Source: CAZLMG01 sp964560765 (GTDB lineage Bacteria > Bdellovibrionota_B > Oligoflexia > Oligoflexales > CAZLMG01). Taken from it: 64,000 bases of DNA. The notes under the pieces were generated by a model. It was not told where the DNA came from. It saw nothing but the letters and a program-made list of their open reading frames with translations, and made no database searches. Of this stretch, positions 54,344 through 62,749 are shown in pieces. Location: NCBI GenBank assembly GCA_964560765.1, contig CAZLMG010000022.1:3163-67162 (forward strand), in the 5' to 3' direction. Positions within the stretch are counted from its first letter, which is position 1; each line of letters starts with the position of its first letter. Made by a program: the position numbers and the translations under genes.

Positions 54344-55412
54344 GCCTACGGAAATTTCCCCACACGAGGCGCTTGTCCGGTTGCAGCGGGATCCGCAATT
54401 GACTGCCATCGATGTTCGCTCACCTTCTGAGTTTGGCACTGGACATTTGCCTGGTACCAGGAATTTTCCGGTGTTATCGGACGAGCATCGGCATTTGGTC
54501 GGCATTTGCTATAAGCAGAATGGCCAACAGTCCGCGATTACGTTGGGTCACGAACTTGTCGCGCCCATGCGTGAGCGCATGGTCGATGAGTGGGTGGAGA
54601 GCTTGTCCCGCAGCACCGTCCAACCTGGACTGATCTTTTGTTGGCGAGGTGGACTTCGCTCCCACACCGCAGGGCAGTGGCTCTTTGAGCGTGGTGTTGA
54701 TTTTCAATTGGTGACGGGTGGATACAAGGGCATGCGGCGCCTGCTGTTGCAAACATTCGCCGATTATCCGTCCATGTTAGTCATCGGTGGCATGACAGGT
54801 ACTGGCAAAACGGCCCTGCTGCGGCAATTTTCCGACGCAATTGATCTGGAGGCGATGGCGAATCATCGGGGCAGCGCTTTTGGCTCTCTTTATCTTCCTC
54901 CGCAGCCGACTCAGCAAACTTTTGAGAATTCCATCGCCATGCGGTGGTTCGGGGGACAGGGGCCTTGGATCATTGAAGACGAGAGTCGTACCATCGGCAG
55001 CTGTGTGTTACCGCAAGGAATGTACGAGCACATGGCGGCTTGTGACAGCCTCATCGTCGAGGCCAGCCTAGAGGAGCGCTCCCTCAATATTTATCGTGAC
55101 TATGTTTTGGCGGCAAAGAGTGCTGGTGAAACGCCGGAGCAATCACTGAGAAACTTCGTGCAGAGTCTAGACAAAATTGCCAAGCGCTTGGGTGGTGCCT
55201 TGACAATCGCTGTGCGAGACGTGATGGGAAAAGCCTTTGCCACTGGCTTTGAGGCGCGGGCAGAGCATCAAGAGTGGATTGCGATGCTTCTCAGTGAATA
55301 CTATGATCGCCAATACATTCACGCTCTTGGTCGAAAGCAGAGGCGGATCGTCTTTTCCGGCGATTTGCAGGCTTGCCGGCAATGGCTGCAGGAACATCTT
55401 GATGCTAAATAA
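54315..55412 (+). CDS. mnmH: tRNA 2-selenouridine synthase
   Basis: The 365-residue enzyme (SelU/MnmH) replaces the sulfur of 2-thiouridine in tRNA wobble position with selenium from selenophosphate. The N-terminal rhodanese domain contains the catalytic Cys in FCWRGGLRSHTAGQWL. The C-terminal P-loop domain begins IGGMTGTGKTALLRQF. ATG at 54315 was chosen because the longer reading only adds residues overlapping the previous gene. It overlaps both neighbours; the following gene supplies its selenophosphate. Confidence 0.94.
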   Translation: MREVNLTLYKPTEISPHEALVRLQRDPQLTAIDVRSPSEFGTGHLPGTRNFPVLSDEHRHLVGICYKQNGQQSAITLGHELVAPMRERMVDEWVESLSRSTVQPGLIFCWRGGLRSHTAGQWLFERGVDFQLVTGGYKGMRRLLLQTFADYPSMLVIGGMTGTGKTALLRQFSDAIDLEAMANHRGSAFGSLYLPPQPTQQTFENSIAMRWFGGQGPWIIEDESRTIGSCVLPQGMYEHMAACDSLIVEASLEERSLNIYRDYVLAAKSAGETPEQSLRNFVQSLDKIAKRLGGALTIAVRDVMGKAFATGFEARAEHQEWIAMLLSEYYDRQYIHALGRKQRRIVFSGDLQACRQWLQEHLDAK

Positions 55413-57675
55413 ATATATTCAAACCGCATTGTCCTATCGGCAAGATTTAGTGTTGGTGGGTGGTGGTCATGCTCATATCCAGGTTTTGAGGATGATGGCT
55501 ATGAATCCCTGCCAGGGTGTGCGCGTCACGCTGATTTCTGACCGAACGTTTGCTCCCTATTCAGGCATGCTCCCCGGCGTGCTTGCCGGTTGGTATTCCT
55601 ATGACGACGCGCATTTTGATTTGGCGAATCTATGTGCGCGTGCCGGAGTTCGCTTTGTTTCGGCGACCGCTGCAGGCATTGACGTACAGCGGAAGGCTGT
55701 TTTGTTCGAAGATCGTCCAGCCCTGCGATATGACGTCGCGTCTGTGAACGTTGGCATTCGTCCAGCGTCCCTCGGCGGTGCCGACGAACGATTCCTGATG
55801 GTTAAGCCGATCACAAGATTTCTCGAACAATGGGAGGACTTCAAGTCTCGAGTCGCCCAGTGCGCTGTGAGCAAGGTTCGTTGCGACGTGGCGGTGATTG
55901 GCGGCGGCGCATCCGGCGTTGAAATTGCGTTTTTAGCGGCAAAGGTTTTGGGCGACGCGGGAGCGGACGGCAAGGTGACCTTGCTGCACTCGGGCGATCG
56001 CATCCTGGATGGACATCATCAGCGCGTAACCCGTATCGTTCAGAGTGAACTTGCGCAAGCTGGAGTCGAGGTCAAGAATGAAGTTCGTGTCTTGGCTCAT
56101 GCGGGTGAAGGCATTTTGAATTGTGCTGGCAATGTCAGTCACGGGCCATTTGCCCTTGTGATTGGTGCGACGCATGCGCAGCCGCCACTATGGTTCGCGC
56201 AGAGTCAATTGCCAACCGACGAACGAGGTTTTCTTAAAGTCGACCGCCATTTGCGCGTCTTCGGCCAGGACGATTTGTTTGCCGCAGGCGATTCCATTCA
56301 GTTCAACGGGGAAAATCTGCCGAAATCAGGGGTTTTCGCTGTGCGTCAAGGCCCTGTCTTGTACCGTAACCTGCGTCGCGCCTTGCAGCAGTATCCTCTG
56401 CTTGAGGAGTATCGGCCGCAAGGGCGGGTTTTGGCGCTGATGACACTAGGACGCCAGGAGGTTGTTGCTTCTTTCGGAGTGCTGGGTCTAAAGGGTCGTT
56501 GGCTGTGGCGAGTAAAAGACTATATCGATCGGACCTTTATGGACAAATGGCGTCAGATACCACTGATGAACGATGCCGTTGGAATGCGTCACATGCACGC
56601 TTCGATGGACCCCGCGGAATGGGCGGGTCAGCTGAACACCTGTGGCGGCTGTGGCGCGAAGGCCGCACCCAGGGTCTTGCAGCAGGCACTCGTGGATCAT
56701 GGACAGCTGTTAACGTCTGGTCCGGAGGCCGCAGGAATTCAGTGGGACGATTCCGCAGTCATACCCGCGCCAGCAGGTAAAGTCTTGGTCACTTCTACGG
56801 ATGCATTCCGAGCATTTTCTGACGACCCATTTTTGATGGGACGCGTGGCAGCCATGCACGCCATGAGTGATGTCTATTCCATGGGAGCTGCTGCTAGCTC
56901 GTCCCTATGCCAGGTGACACTGCGTGATGGCCCCGAGTCTGGACAAGCCAGCGATCTGCGTCAGGCGGTGGCTGGCATGCGCATGGCTTTGTCGGCCCAT
57001 GGTGCGAGCCTCGTTGGCGGGCACACGACCGTGGGCTTGGATTTCTCAATCGGCCTGACTGTGCAAGGTTGGGCCGATCCGCAGCGCATTTGGCGCAAGC
57101 AAGGAGCGCGGGTTGGTGATGCGCTTATTTTGACGAAACCACTGGGTACCGGTGCGGTACTTGCTGGGCTCGGTGAAGAGTCCTTTAGCGGCCACTGGTG
57201 GGATGAGTTGATGGAGCACTTGCTGCAGCCGCACTATCCACTACTTTCAGCCATGACAGATATTCCAGTGCATGCGGCAACGGATGTGACGGGCTTTGGT
57301 TTGATGGGCCACCTTCTCGAAATGTTTGCGGACTCGTCGCTGGCAGTAAAGCTCAGTATACAGGCGATTCCCTATTTAGACGGATTTCGGGACGCAGTCG
57401 AAGCGGGGGTGACAGCATCACTAACAGAGCGGAACAGCGATTACGCAGCGCCATATTTGTCGGAGCCAGGGGTTGAGCTGCTGAGGGCCAATCCATTGGC
57501 GGCGCAGGGTCTGTTCGACCCGCAAACCTGTGGTGGGATGTTGCTGGCGGTGCCCAATGCTAGTGCGGGGCAAGTCATAGCAAGTTTGCAGAATGCCGGT
57601 TATGTGCGAGCTGCGGTGATTGGTGAAGTATGCGCGCGCCGCACTGCCGAGTTTCGCTTGCAAATAATCGACTGA
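55402..57675 (+). CDS. selD: Flavoprotein-selenophosphate synthase fusion
   Basis: The 757-residue product fuses a FAD/NAD-dependent oxidoreductase (about 1-390) to selenide, water dikinase (about 410-757). The first half has LVLVGGGHAHIQVLRMM and VAVIGGGASGVEIAF, as in NADH-dehydrogenase-like proteins. The SelD half has the N-terminal CGGCGAKAAPRVL with the catalytic Cys and Lys; no selenocysteine is needed. Conserved SelD phrases include WDDSAVIP and GGHTTVGLDFSIG. Such fusions are known in bacteria; the flavoprotein may reduce the selenium substrate. ATG at 55402 overlaps the mnmH stop by 11 bases. Confidence 0.92.
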   Translation: MLNKYIQTALSYRQDLVLVGGGHAHIQVLRMMAMNPCQGVRVTLISDRTFAPYSGMLPGVLAGWYSYDDAHFDLANLCARAGVRFVSATAAGIDVQRKAVLFEDRPALRYDVASVNVGIRPASLGGADERFLMVKPITRFLEQWEDFKSRVAQCAVSKVRCDVAVIGGGASGVEIAFLAAKVLGDAGADGKVTLLHSGDRILDGHHQRVTRIVQSELAQAGVEVKNEVRVLAHAGEGILNCAGNVSHGPFALVIGATHAQPPLWFAQSQLPTDERGFLKVDRHLRVFGQDDLFAAGDSIQFNGENLPKSGVFAVRQGPVLYRNLRRALQQYPLLEEYRPQGRVLALMTLGRQEVVASFGVLGLKGRWLWRVKDYIDRTFMDKWRQIPLMNDAVGMRHMHASMDPAEWAGQLNTCGGCGAKAAPRVLQQALVDHGQLLTSGPEAAGIQWDDSAVIPAPAGKVLVTSTDAFRAFSDDPFLMGRVAAMHAMSDVYSMGAAASSSLCQVTLRDGPESGQASDLRQAVAGMRMALSAHGASLVGGHTTVGLDFSIGLTVQGWADPQRIWRKQGARVGDALILTKPLGTGAVLAGLGEESFSGHWWDELMEHLLQPHYPLLSAMTDIPVHAATDVTGFGLMGHLLEMFADSSLAVKLSIQAIPYLDGFRDAVEAGVTASLTERNSDYAAPYLSEPGVELLRANPLAAQGLFDPQTCGGMLLAVPNASAGQVIASLQNAGYVRAAVIGEVCARRTAEFRLQIID

Positions 57676-57851
57676 TCGGGCCTGATGGTGGCCATTATTT
57701 TCCAGTATCATGCTGATATTAAGGTGAAATATCTCGTTATTTTGAGTGCTTGCAAGTACCAAGTCAAGACCAGTCGCGCTATCATGAAGGGGTTGTTTCA
57801 GAATCAGGGTTTGCCTTTTTTCTGGACCAACCAATAATTAGAGGCTTTGGC

Positions 57852-58916
57852 GTGGATTCTGTCATTCAGTCCGTTTCCTATTCATTAGCCGCAGACAAGA
57901 AGGCGTTTCAAAGTCAGTTCTGCAACGCCGATCACTACGAGACCACTCGCAACTCCGCTTACTGCGCGCCGTTCTTTGAAGTCGGCCTAGCCAATGCCTG
58001 CGAGTTTTGGGTCGCGCTTGCCCAGGAAAATATTCCTGTTGGCCGCTGTGCCGCATTTGTATCTGAAATGCATTCAGGCTATGGATATGTGGGGTTGTTT
58101 GACGTCGATATTTCGCATCCTGAGCACCAGGCCACGGCGCGTGCTTTGCTAGAGTCCGCTTTTCATTGGCTGCAAGAAAGAGGCGTGCGCAAGGCCTTTG
58201 GCCCCATTGACGGTAACACGTGGTATCCGCATCGTTTCAAGCTCGATTGGACCTCGCCGCAGACGCCATCTTTTGAATGGGAACCTCGAAATCCAGACGA
58301 GTATCGCAGCCTTTTTGAGATGTGCGGTTTTCGCGTCAGTAACGAGTTTTATTCTTCGGGGTTTGAAGCTCCGACTTTCGACCCTGCATTGCGGATTTTG
58401 GCGCCTTCGCACGCTAGCGCCATGACACACGGATATTCGTTTCGACCGTTTGCCGAGTCTACGACCGGTTTTGCGCGTGATTTGGAAGTTCTCTACGAAC
58501 TTGCGTGTGAGGGTTTTCGTAACAATTTCTTATTCGAACCGATTTCATTTTCGGCGTTTCGCCAGATACACGAGGATGTCGCGCAGCGCTACGATTATGC
58601 TCCTTCAAACTTTTTGGTGAACCCTGCCGGCGTTGAACAGGGATTCATGTTCGCCTTCATTGATCAGGATTATGTCGTCGTGAAGTCCGTATGCGTGCTG
58701 CCACAGGTATTGCGCGTGGCAAAAATGCAACGCTGGGCGGCTTCGAATGCGCTGCTTTTTCTGGCACTGCAGGAAGGGTCTCGGCGGAAATTGAGGGGCG
58801 GCGTTTCTGCGCTTGTCCATCAAACTGCCAGTAAGCGCCTCCCAGCTGACGCTCCAAGCCGGGTATCTAATGCCTGGCAGATCCGTTATGTACTATTGTC
58901 GCGCGATCTGGACTAA
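57852..58916 (+). CDS. GNAT-like acetyltransferase-fold protein
   Basis: The 354-residue product resembles a large GNAT-related family: GRCAAFVSEMHSGYGYVGLF, LLESAFHWLQERGVRKAFGPI and NTWYPHRFKLDW match the acyl-transfer fold pattern I recognise. The central region is followed by a second, weaker half (ACEGFRNNFLFEPISFSAF). The substrate is unknown. GTG at 57852 was chosen because AGAGG precedes it by seven bases; longer frames have no better site. The 176 bases before it separate it from selD, so co-operonic status is unclear. Confidence 0.7.
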   Translation: MDSVIQSVSYSLAADKKAFQSQFCNADHYETTRNSAYCAPFFEVGLANACEFWVALAQENIPVGRCAAFVSEMHSGYGYVGLFDVDISHPEHQATARALLESAFHWLQERGVRKAFGPIDGNTWYPHRFKLDWTSPQTPSFEWEPRNPDEYRSLFEMCGFRVSNEFYSSGFEAPTFDPALRILAPSHASAMTHGYSFRPFAESTTGFARDLEVLYELACEGFRNNFLFEPISFSAFRQIHEDVAQRYDYAPSNFLVNPAGVEQGFMFAFIDQDYVVVKSVCVLPQVLRVAKMQRWAASNALLFLALQEGSRRKLRGGVSALVHQTASKRLPADAPSRVSNAWQIRYVLLSRDLD

Positions 58917-59762
58917 TTCGTCATGGGATACGACGTACTCTTTTCCGCACAGCTCGCACTGAACCTTTGCCGGTTCTCCTTTTTCAACCAACTCTTGTCT
59001 GTCGGTGGCTCCCAGCATCCGTAGAACGCGTCGAACCCGCTCATCAGAGCATTTGCATTCATATCGCCAGGGATGCGGATGTACGAATTCCGTGTAATCA
59101 ATTCCATCCATAAAAGTCGCCATGATCTCGGAAGCCGAAGCGCCGCCCAATATCATCTCGGTGATAGCCGGCGCGTGCCGGACGTTATGTTCCAGCTGGG
59201 TGATGGCACTTTCCGGCACATGCTCCAAGATTTCCACTAACACTCCACCCGCAGCATCGACGCGTCCAACATCATTGAGGTGGGTGCCAAGTGCAACGAT
59301 GGTGCGCGTTTGCTGTGACTGAAAGAAGTAGTGAGCAAGATCATCGCCTATTTCACCCGTCGCAATGTCAACGGTGCCGAGCTGGGGCTCATTTCGATAG
59401 GGCGTGTTGATGGAGACTTTAAGTAGCCCCTTACCAATGCCATCGCCGATTCTAATAGGTTGCTCGGCGGCGAGCATGGCGGCAGGGTTACCAACATAGC
59501 CGCGAATGACTCCTTCGTAGAGCGCCTCGGCGTAGAGTTCTCGCAAAGGACCGTCACCTTGCAGGCGCACTGATATGGCGTGGCCATCCTTGAGCTGAGC
59601 GGCCATAAGCGCGGCGCCGATGAGGCATCGGCCTTGGCAAAGCGCGGCAAGTGATCCCAGATTTTGGTTCAAAAAAACATCATCGATCAAATCGGTGCAA
59701 ACGATTGCAGCCGCTCGGATGGGCACATCGGTGGCAAATGCCTTATGCACCAAGGTATTCAA
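58893..59762 (-). CDS. hslO: Redox-regulated chaperone Hsp33
   Basis: The 289-residue product is the oxidation-activated holdase Hsp33. Its C-terminal zinc site has CKC and, 30 residues later, CELC, matching the family's CxC-x27-32-CxxC. N-terminal and central phrases include CLIGAALMAAQLKDGHAISV, GDGPLRELYAEA and GYVGNP. The TTG start at 59762 is preceded by AGGA. It lies 8 bases after a STAS/zinc-ribbon gene and converges with the GNAT-like gene. Confidence 0.94.
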   Translation of the reverse strand: MNTLVHKAFATDVPIRAAAIVCTDLIDDVFLNQNLGSLAALCQGRCLIGAALMAAQLKDGHAISVRLQGDGPLRELYAEALYEGVIRGYVGNPAAMLAAEQPIRIGDGIGKGLLKVSINTPYRNEPQLGTVDIATGEIGDDLAHYFFQSQQTRTIVALGTHLNDVGRVDAAGGVLVEILEHVPESAITQLEHNVRHAPAITEMILGGASASEIMATFMDGIDYTEFVHPHPWRYECKCSDERVRRVLRMLGATDRQELVEKGEPAKVQCELCGKEYVVSHDELVQIARQ

Positions 59763-59770
59763 GGTCAGTC

Positions 59771-60238
59771 CTAGGAGTGCTGGAGAAACACAAGAAAGTC
59801 GTCCGTATCAACCTCTGGCTCCAGCTCGCCCGAGCATTTAGTGCAGATGACTTTGGGAAACACTTTGCTTGCTCTCACGATTGCCGCATCAAAGAGTTGT
59901 TCACTCGCGTGACCACATTGGCTGCATGCAAAGGGAGCATGAAAACTAAGCACCCTGCCCTTGCCTAAAAAGCCCCGCAAGATGTTGGCGTAGTCAACGA
60001 TGACGGTCGAACAATGATCAAAGGTTATATCGCAGCGATCGGAGAGCTCTCGAATAAAGGGTAGCCATATGGCAACGCCAGCCGAGTTGATTCGATGTAC
60101 TTCCGAGCATTCGATATGCACTGGCCCGTTGGGGATGCGATCACGTAGATCCGCGAACACGTGCTCTAGGCCTTCACGCAGGTCTCCACTCAATTTGACG
60201 TGTGTTTTTCCGGGCTTTTGACTAACTGAAAATTTCAA
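59771..60238 (-). CDS. STAS-like protein with C-terminal zinc ribbon
   Basis: The ~155-residue product has an N-terminal STAS-like half, with VKLSGDLREGLEHVF and IECSEVHRINSAGVAIWLPF, where Ser is in the position phosphorylated in SpoIIAA-type proteins. The C-terminal half has two CxxC pairs, CSQC and CTKC, typical of a zinc ribbon. The start is likely a TTG at 60238 with GCAGGG ahead; a TTG at 60259 is also possible. The gene leads directly into hslO, and the zinc sites of the two proteins are both redox-sensitive types. Confidence 0.7.
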   Translation of the reverse strand: MKFSVSQKPGKTHVKLSGDLREGLEHVFADLRDRIPNGPVHIECSEVHRINSAGVAIWLPFIRELSDRCDITFDHCSTVIVDYANILRGFLGKGRVLSFHAPFACSQCGHASEQLFDAAIVRASKVFPKVICTKCSGELEPEVDTDDFLVFLQHS

Positions 60239-60370
60239 GTTTAACCCTGCCCTATGCAACGTAGATTGAGCATAAATGCTATCAAGTTAGCGGCGTCATC
60301 TCCAGCACTTAATGTGCATTTCTGGCTGATGCTGGCTCGATTCGCCGGACTTCAGGATGCGCCCCCGTCT

Positions 60371-60399
60371 GCCGAAGAGGTTCAAAGGGAGGCTTCGGC
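60371..60399 (+). promoter_or_regulatory. Hairpin enclosing the ribosome binding site of the outer-membrane protein gene
   Basis: GCCGAAG at 60371-60377 and CTTCGGC at 60393-60399 are exact inverted repeats with a 15-base loop. The loop contains GGGAGG at 60387-60392. The TTG start at 60400 touches the right arm. Confidence 0.5.
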
Positions 60400-61203
60400 T
60401 TGAATCATCTCGTATTCCGAGTTACCGCCTTGCTGATCGCAGGTGGTGGCGTGAGCCTTGAGCTAAACGCTACTGCTCAGATCGTCGGCAAGACCATGGT
60501 GATGCCTTGGTTTGGCATCTCCTATAAGCACGCCCGCGGCACAACCGTCGAGAAGCGCGAGTACGTCGAGACGTCTACCGGTGACGTCGTCACCACTGAC
60601 TCGGATGTATCCTCCGATAATTTGGACGTTGATCAGAAGCTTGGACTTATCGTCGGGCACATATTCGCATCTGGGTGGATGCTCGGCGCATCTTGGCAGC
60701 GCGACACAGTCGTGCAGTCGATTTATTCCGAGGAGCTGGTGACGCTAGCTTCTGCTTATACCGGCGAGGCGGGGCGATACGCGGACTACGATTTCACGCA
60801 AGAGAATCAGCGTGACATCGTCGGCCCAGCTGTTGGCTTCATTGGTTCAAATCTTAGTTTCATGGCGTCATACTTCCTTTACACGCAGGTGGCCACCAAG
60901 TCGGAATTAAAGCTCTATGACTCAGCAGGCAACATTCTCACCGGCAAAACGATCGTTGTCGACTATAAGGAAAGGGTAACCGGTTGGCGCTACGACGTCG
61001 GTTACCGTTGGCCATTTGGTTGGTTTGCTTTGGGTGGTGGAGTCAGCATGATGCGCACCAGGCAGGTCAGCGATATGAAATATGACTTGGCATGGCTACT
61101 GGCAACTGACCGCGTCGAATTGCCCACCTCCGCCGGCTCGATCCATCGGGATGAACTCGTCGTCGATGTCTGGCCCACCCTCTCGTTTTGGGCGAGCTTC
61201 TAG
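60400..61203 (+). CDS. Probable outer-membrane beta-barrel protein
   Basis: The 267-residue product has a short signal sequence (to about residue 26) and then alternating hydrophobic strands ending in the terminal aromatic residue of LSFWASF, both typical of outer-membrane barrels. Strand-like phrases include FGISYKHARGTTV, MLGASWQRDTVVQ and WRYDVGYRWPFGWFALGGGVS. No family is recognised. It starts with TTG at 60400, set by GGGAGG. It converges with the next gene, which also encodes an envelope protein. Confidence 0.65.
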   Translation: MNHLVFRVTALLIAGGGVSLELNATAQIVGKTMVMPWFGISYKHARGTTVEKREYVETSTGDVVTTDSDVSSDNLDVDQKLGLIVGHIFASGWMLGASWQRDTVVQSIYSEELVTLASAYTGEAGRYADYDFTQENQRDIVGPAVGFIGSNLSFMASYFLYTQVATKSELKLYDSAGNILTGKTIVVDYKERVTGWRYDVGYRWPFGWFALGGGVSMMRTRQVSDMKYDLAWLLATDRVELPTSAGSIHRDELVVDVWPTLSFWASF

Positions 61204-61210
61204 CAATTTT

Positions 61211-61879
61211 CTAGAGGTTGATGGACAGGGAGCCCATACCGCCAAAGGTCATTACGGTTAGATCAGAGGTCGTGCGCAGTATTTGGTCTGTGCCGCTGAC
61301 GAGAACGATGTACGACCCAAATCCGCCCAATTGAATGTCGACTCCTGCGCCTTTTCTGCCGCCAGCGCGGATCAGTAAGCCGAGCGAGCCCTTTCCACCA
61401 AAGCCCTGGGCGTAGTTGTGAATCTCGGGAACGGCTTGATTCAGTGTCAGTGTCCCGAAATAATAGCCTCCACCTAAACTCATGAAGAAGCCGGCAGCCG
61501 ACTTTTTGCCAAATGTTCCGGCGAGTGTGTAACGTAGCCCCCCGCCATTGATGGCGATTGTTTCGTTCACCAGAGTTCCGTCGGTCAATGTTTCCGCGTA
61601 GTCGCTGGTTAAGTTCGTCATGCCACCATAAAGCAATAAATCATGGGATAGACCACTTTTCCCGCCCCCAAGACGAAGGCCGAGTTCAACTTCAGCATCG
61701 TAACCCTTAAATGTATAAACGGCCGTCGAGCCGGCTAGCAGAATATTGACCGTACTCATACCGTAGCCACCGCCAAGTCCGAGGTGGAAGCCGGCACCGC
61801 CTCGGCCTTTTTTGCCTTCGGCAACATTTGTATTCGCGGCAATGAGGATACCTAACAGGAGACCAAAGAGTCGATGCAT
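61211..61879 (-). CDS. Glycine-rich probable outer-membrane protein
   Basis: The ~222-residue product has a signal peptide (MHRLFGLLLGILIAANTNVAEG) and a Gly-rich body with strands such as GAGFHLGLGGGYGMSTVN and GFFMSLGGGYYFGTLTL. It ends with a hydrophobic strand and C-terminal Leu, consistent with a small beta-barrel. No family is recognised. ATG at 61879 is preferred because it gives a normal signal peptide; ATG at 61939 would add 20 residues and has AGG upstream. It follows the lipoprotein gene at 61945-62571 and may share its transcript. Confidence 0.6.
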   Translation of the reverse strand: MHRLFGLLLGILIAANTNVAEGKKGRGGAGFHLGLGGGYGMSTVNILLAGSTAVYTFKGYDAEVELGLRLGGGKSGLSHDLLLYGGMTNLTSDYAETLTDGTLVNETIAINGGGLRYTLAGTFGKKSAAGFFMSLGGGYYFGTLTLNQAVPEIHNYAQGFGGKGSLGLLIRAGGRKGAGVDIQLGGFGSYIVLVSGTDQILRTTSDLTVMTFGGMGSLSINL

Positions 61880-61944
61880 CGGCAATTGCCGAGTCGCTCG
61901 CGCTGAATATGTTTGGTCATGTTGTCTGCCGTAATGCATTTTGC

Positions 61945-62571
61945 CTACTGTGGTACCAATATTTGACACTTGATTAACGAATACGCGGCATCGCTGGCCG
62001 TATCTGTCGCCCAGTCGGTGCCGTCATGCGAACTATAGGATCCGTCCGACGAGGTGCTGATGGTCCAACTCAAATTTCCCACAGTCGGATAAAGCAAAAT
62101 CCAATAATCACGCCCGCCAGTGATGCTGACGTAATCCCCGAGCTTGAAATCGACCCAACCAGCGGCCAAAGAAATCTGGCCTGGCACGATATTGCCGCTC
62201 GATAAGATGTCACCCTCGGAGCCATCGGGCAAAGGGATGGGGGCGTTTGTCGCTGTTTCGCCGCTTTCCAGTGCTAAGACCAAATCGAACTCGGCGTCGA
62301 TCTCTTCCGTGTTTCCTAAAACGCGCAACTGGACTCCCCAAACGTCAGATGATGCGGTCGGGGTGAACTTTTGCGCGGCTGTGGCCTGTGTGCCGTCACT
62401 GGCGGCGAGCTCGGTATCGACGGGGTCAACCAGATTCGCGGTGCCAAGGGCATTGTAGTCGGGAAAGCAGCTGTTATTATCGGCAATGAATCCATTCTGC
62501 GCAGTACCGCACCCCACCATCACCGCAGCGAAGGCAGAGTGTCCGAGAATGATGATAAGTTGACCGCGCAA
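61945..62571 (-). CDS. Predicted lipoprotein with carbohydrate-binding-like fold
   Basis: The 208-residue product has a signal peptide and lipobox MVGC near residue 21. The mature part is a beta-strand-rich unit, with phrases AQKFTPTASSDVWGVQLRVL, LAAGWVDFKLGDYVSIT and RDYWILLYPTV, that resembles choice-of-anchor or jelly-roll domains found in surface proteins. The catalytic role is unknown. The TTG start at 62571 has AGGGG ahead. It forms a pair with the downstream outer-membrane protein gene. Confidence 0.6.
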   Translation of the reverse strand: MRGQLIIILGHSAFAAVMVGCGTAQNGFIADNNSCFPDYNALGTANLVDPVDTELAASDGTQATAAQKFTPTASSDVWGVQLRVLGNTEEIDAEFDLVLALESGETATNAPIPLPDGSEGDILSSGNIVPGQISLAAGWVDFKLGDYVSITGGRDYWILLYPTVGNLSWTISTSSDGSYSSHDGTDWATDTASDAAYSLIKCQILVPQ

Positions 62572-62621
62572 ACCGTGACCCCTGACTTGAGTTAGCTGGA
62601 CTCAAGGAGTATATCGTCGGC

Positions 62622-62651
62622 TTGCTGTAACTATTTAGCTCCAGATAAAAT
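62622..62651 (+). promoter_or_regulatory. Possible promoter for the Gfo/Idh/MocA gene
   Basis: TTGCTG at 62622-62627 and TAAAAT at 62646-62651 are spaced by 18 bases in the divergent gap ahead of the oxidoreductase gene. Confidence 0.3.
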
Positions 62652-62749
62652 ATGGTTCTAAATCAAGGGGATGCAGTGGTTGGTTGAAATTGGTCGAATG
62701 CTGTCATGGCCAATGGTTTCGCAGTCTTACAGTTTGGTAAGGTTGCATT

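Noticed and set aside
56641..56700. A possible selenocysteine codon in the SelD half
   Set aside because: The frame is unbroken and the active-site position reads as Cys, so no in-frame TGA is needed.
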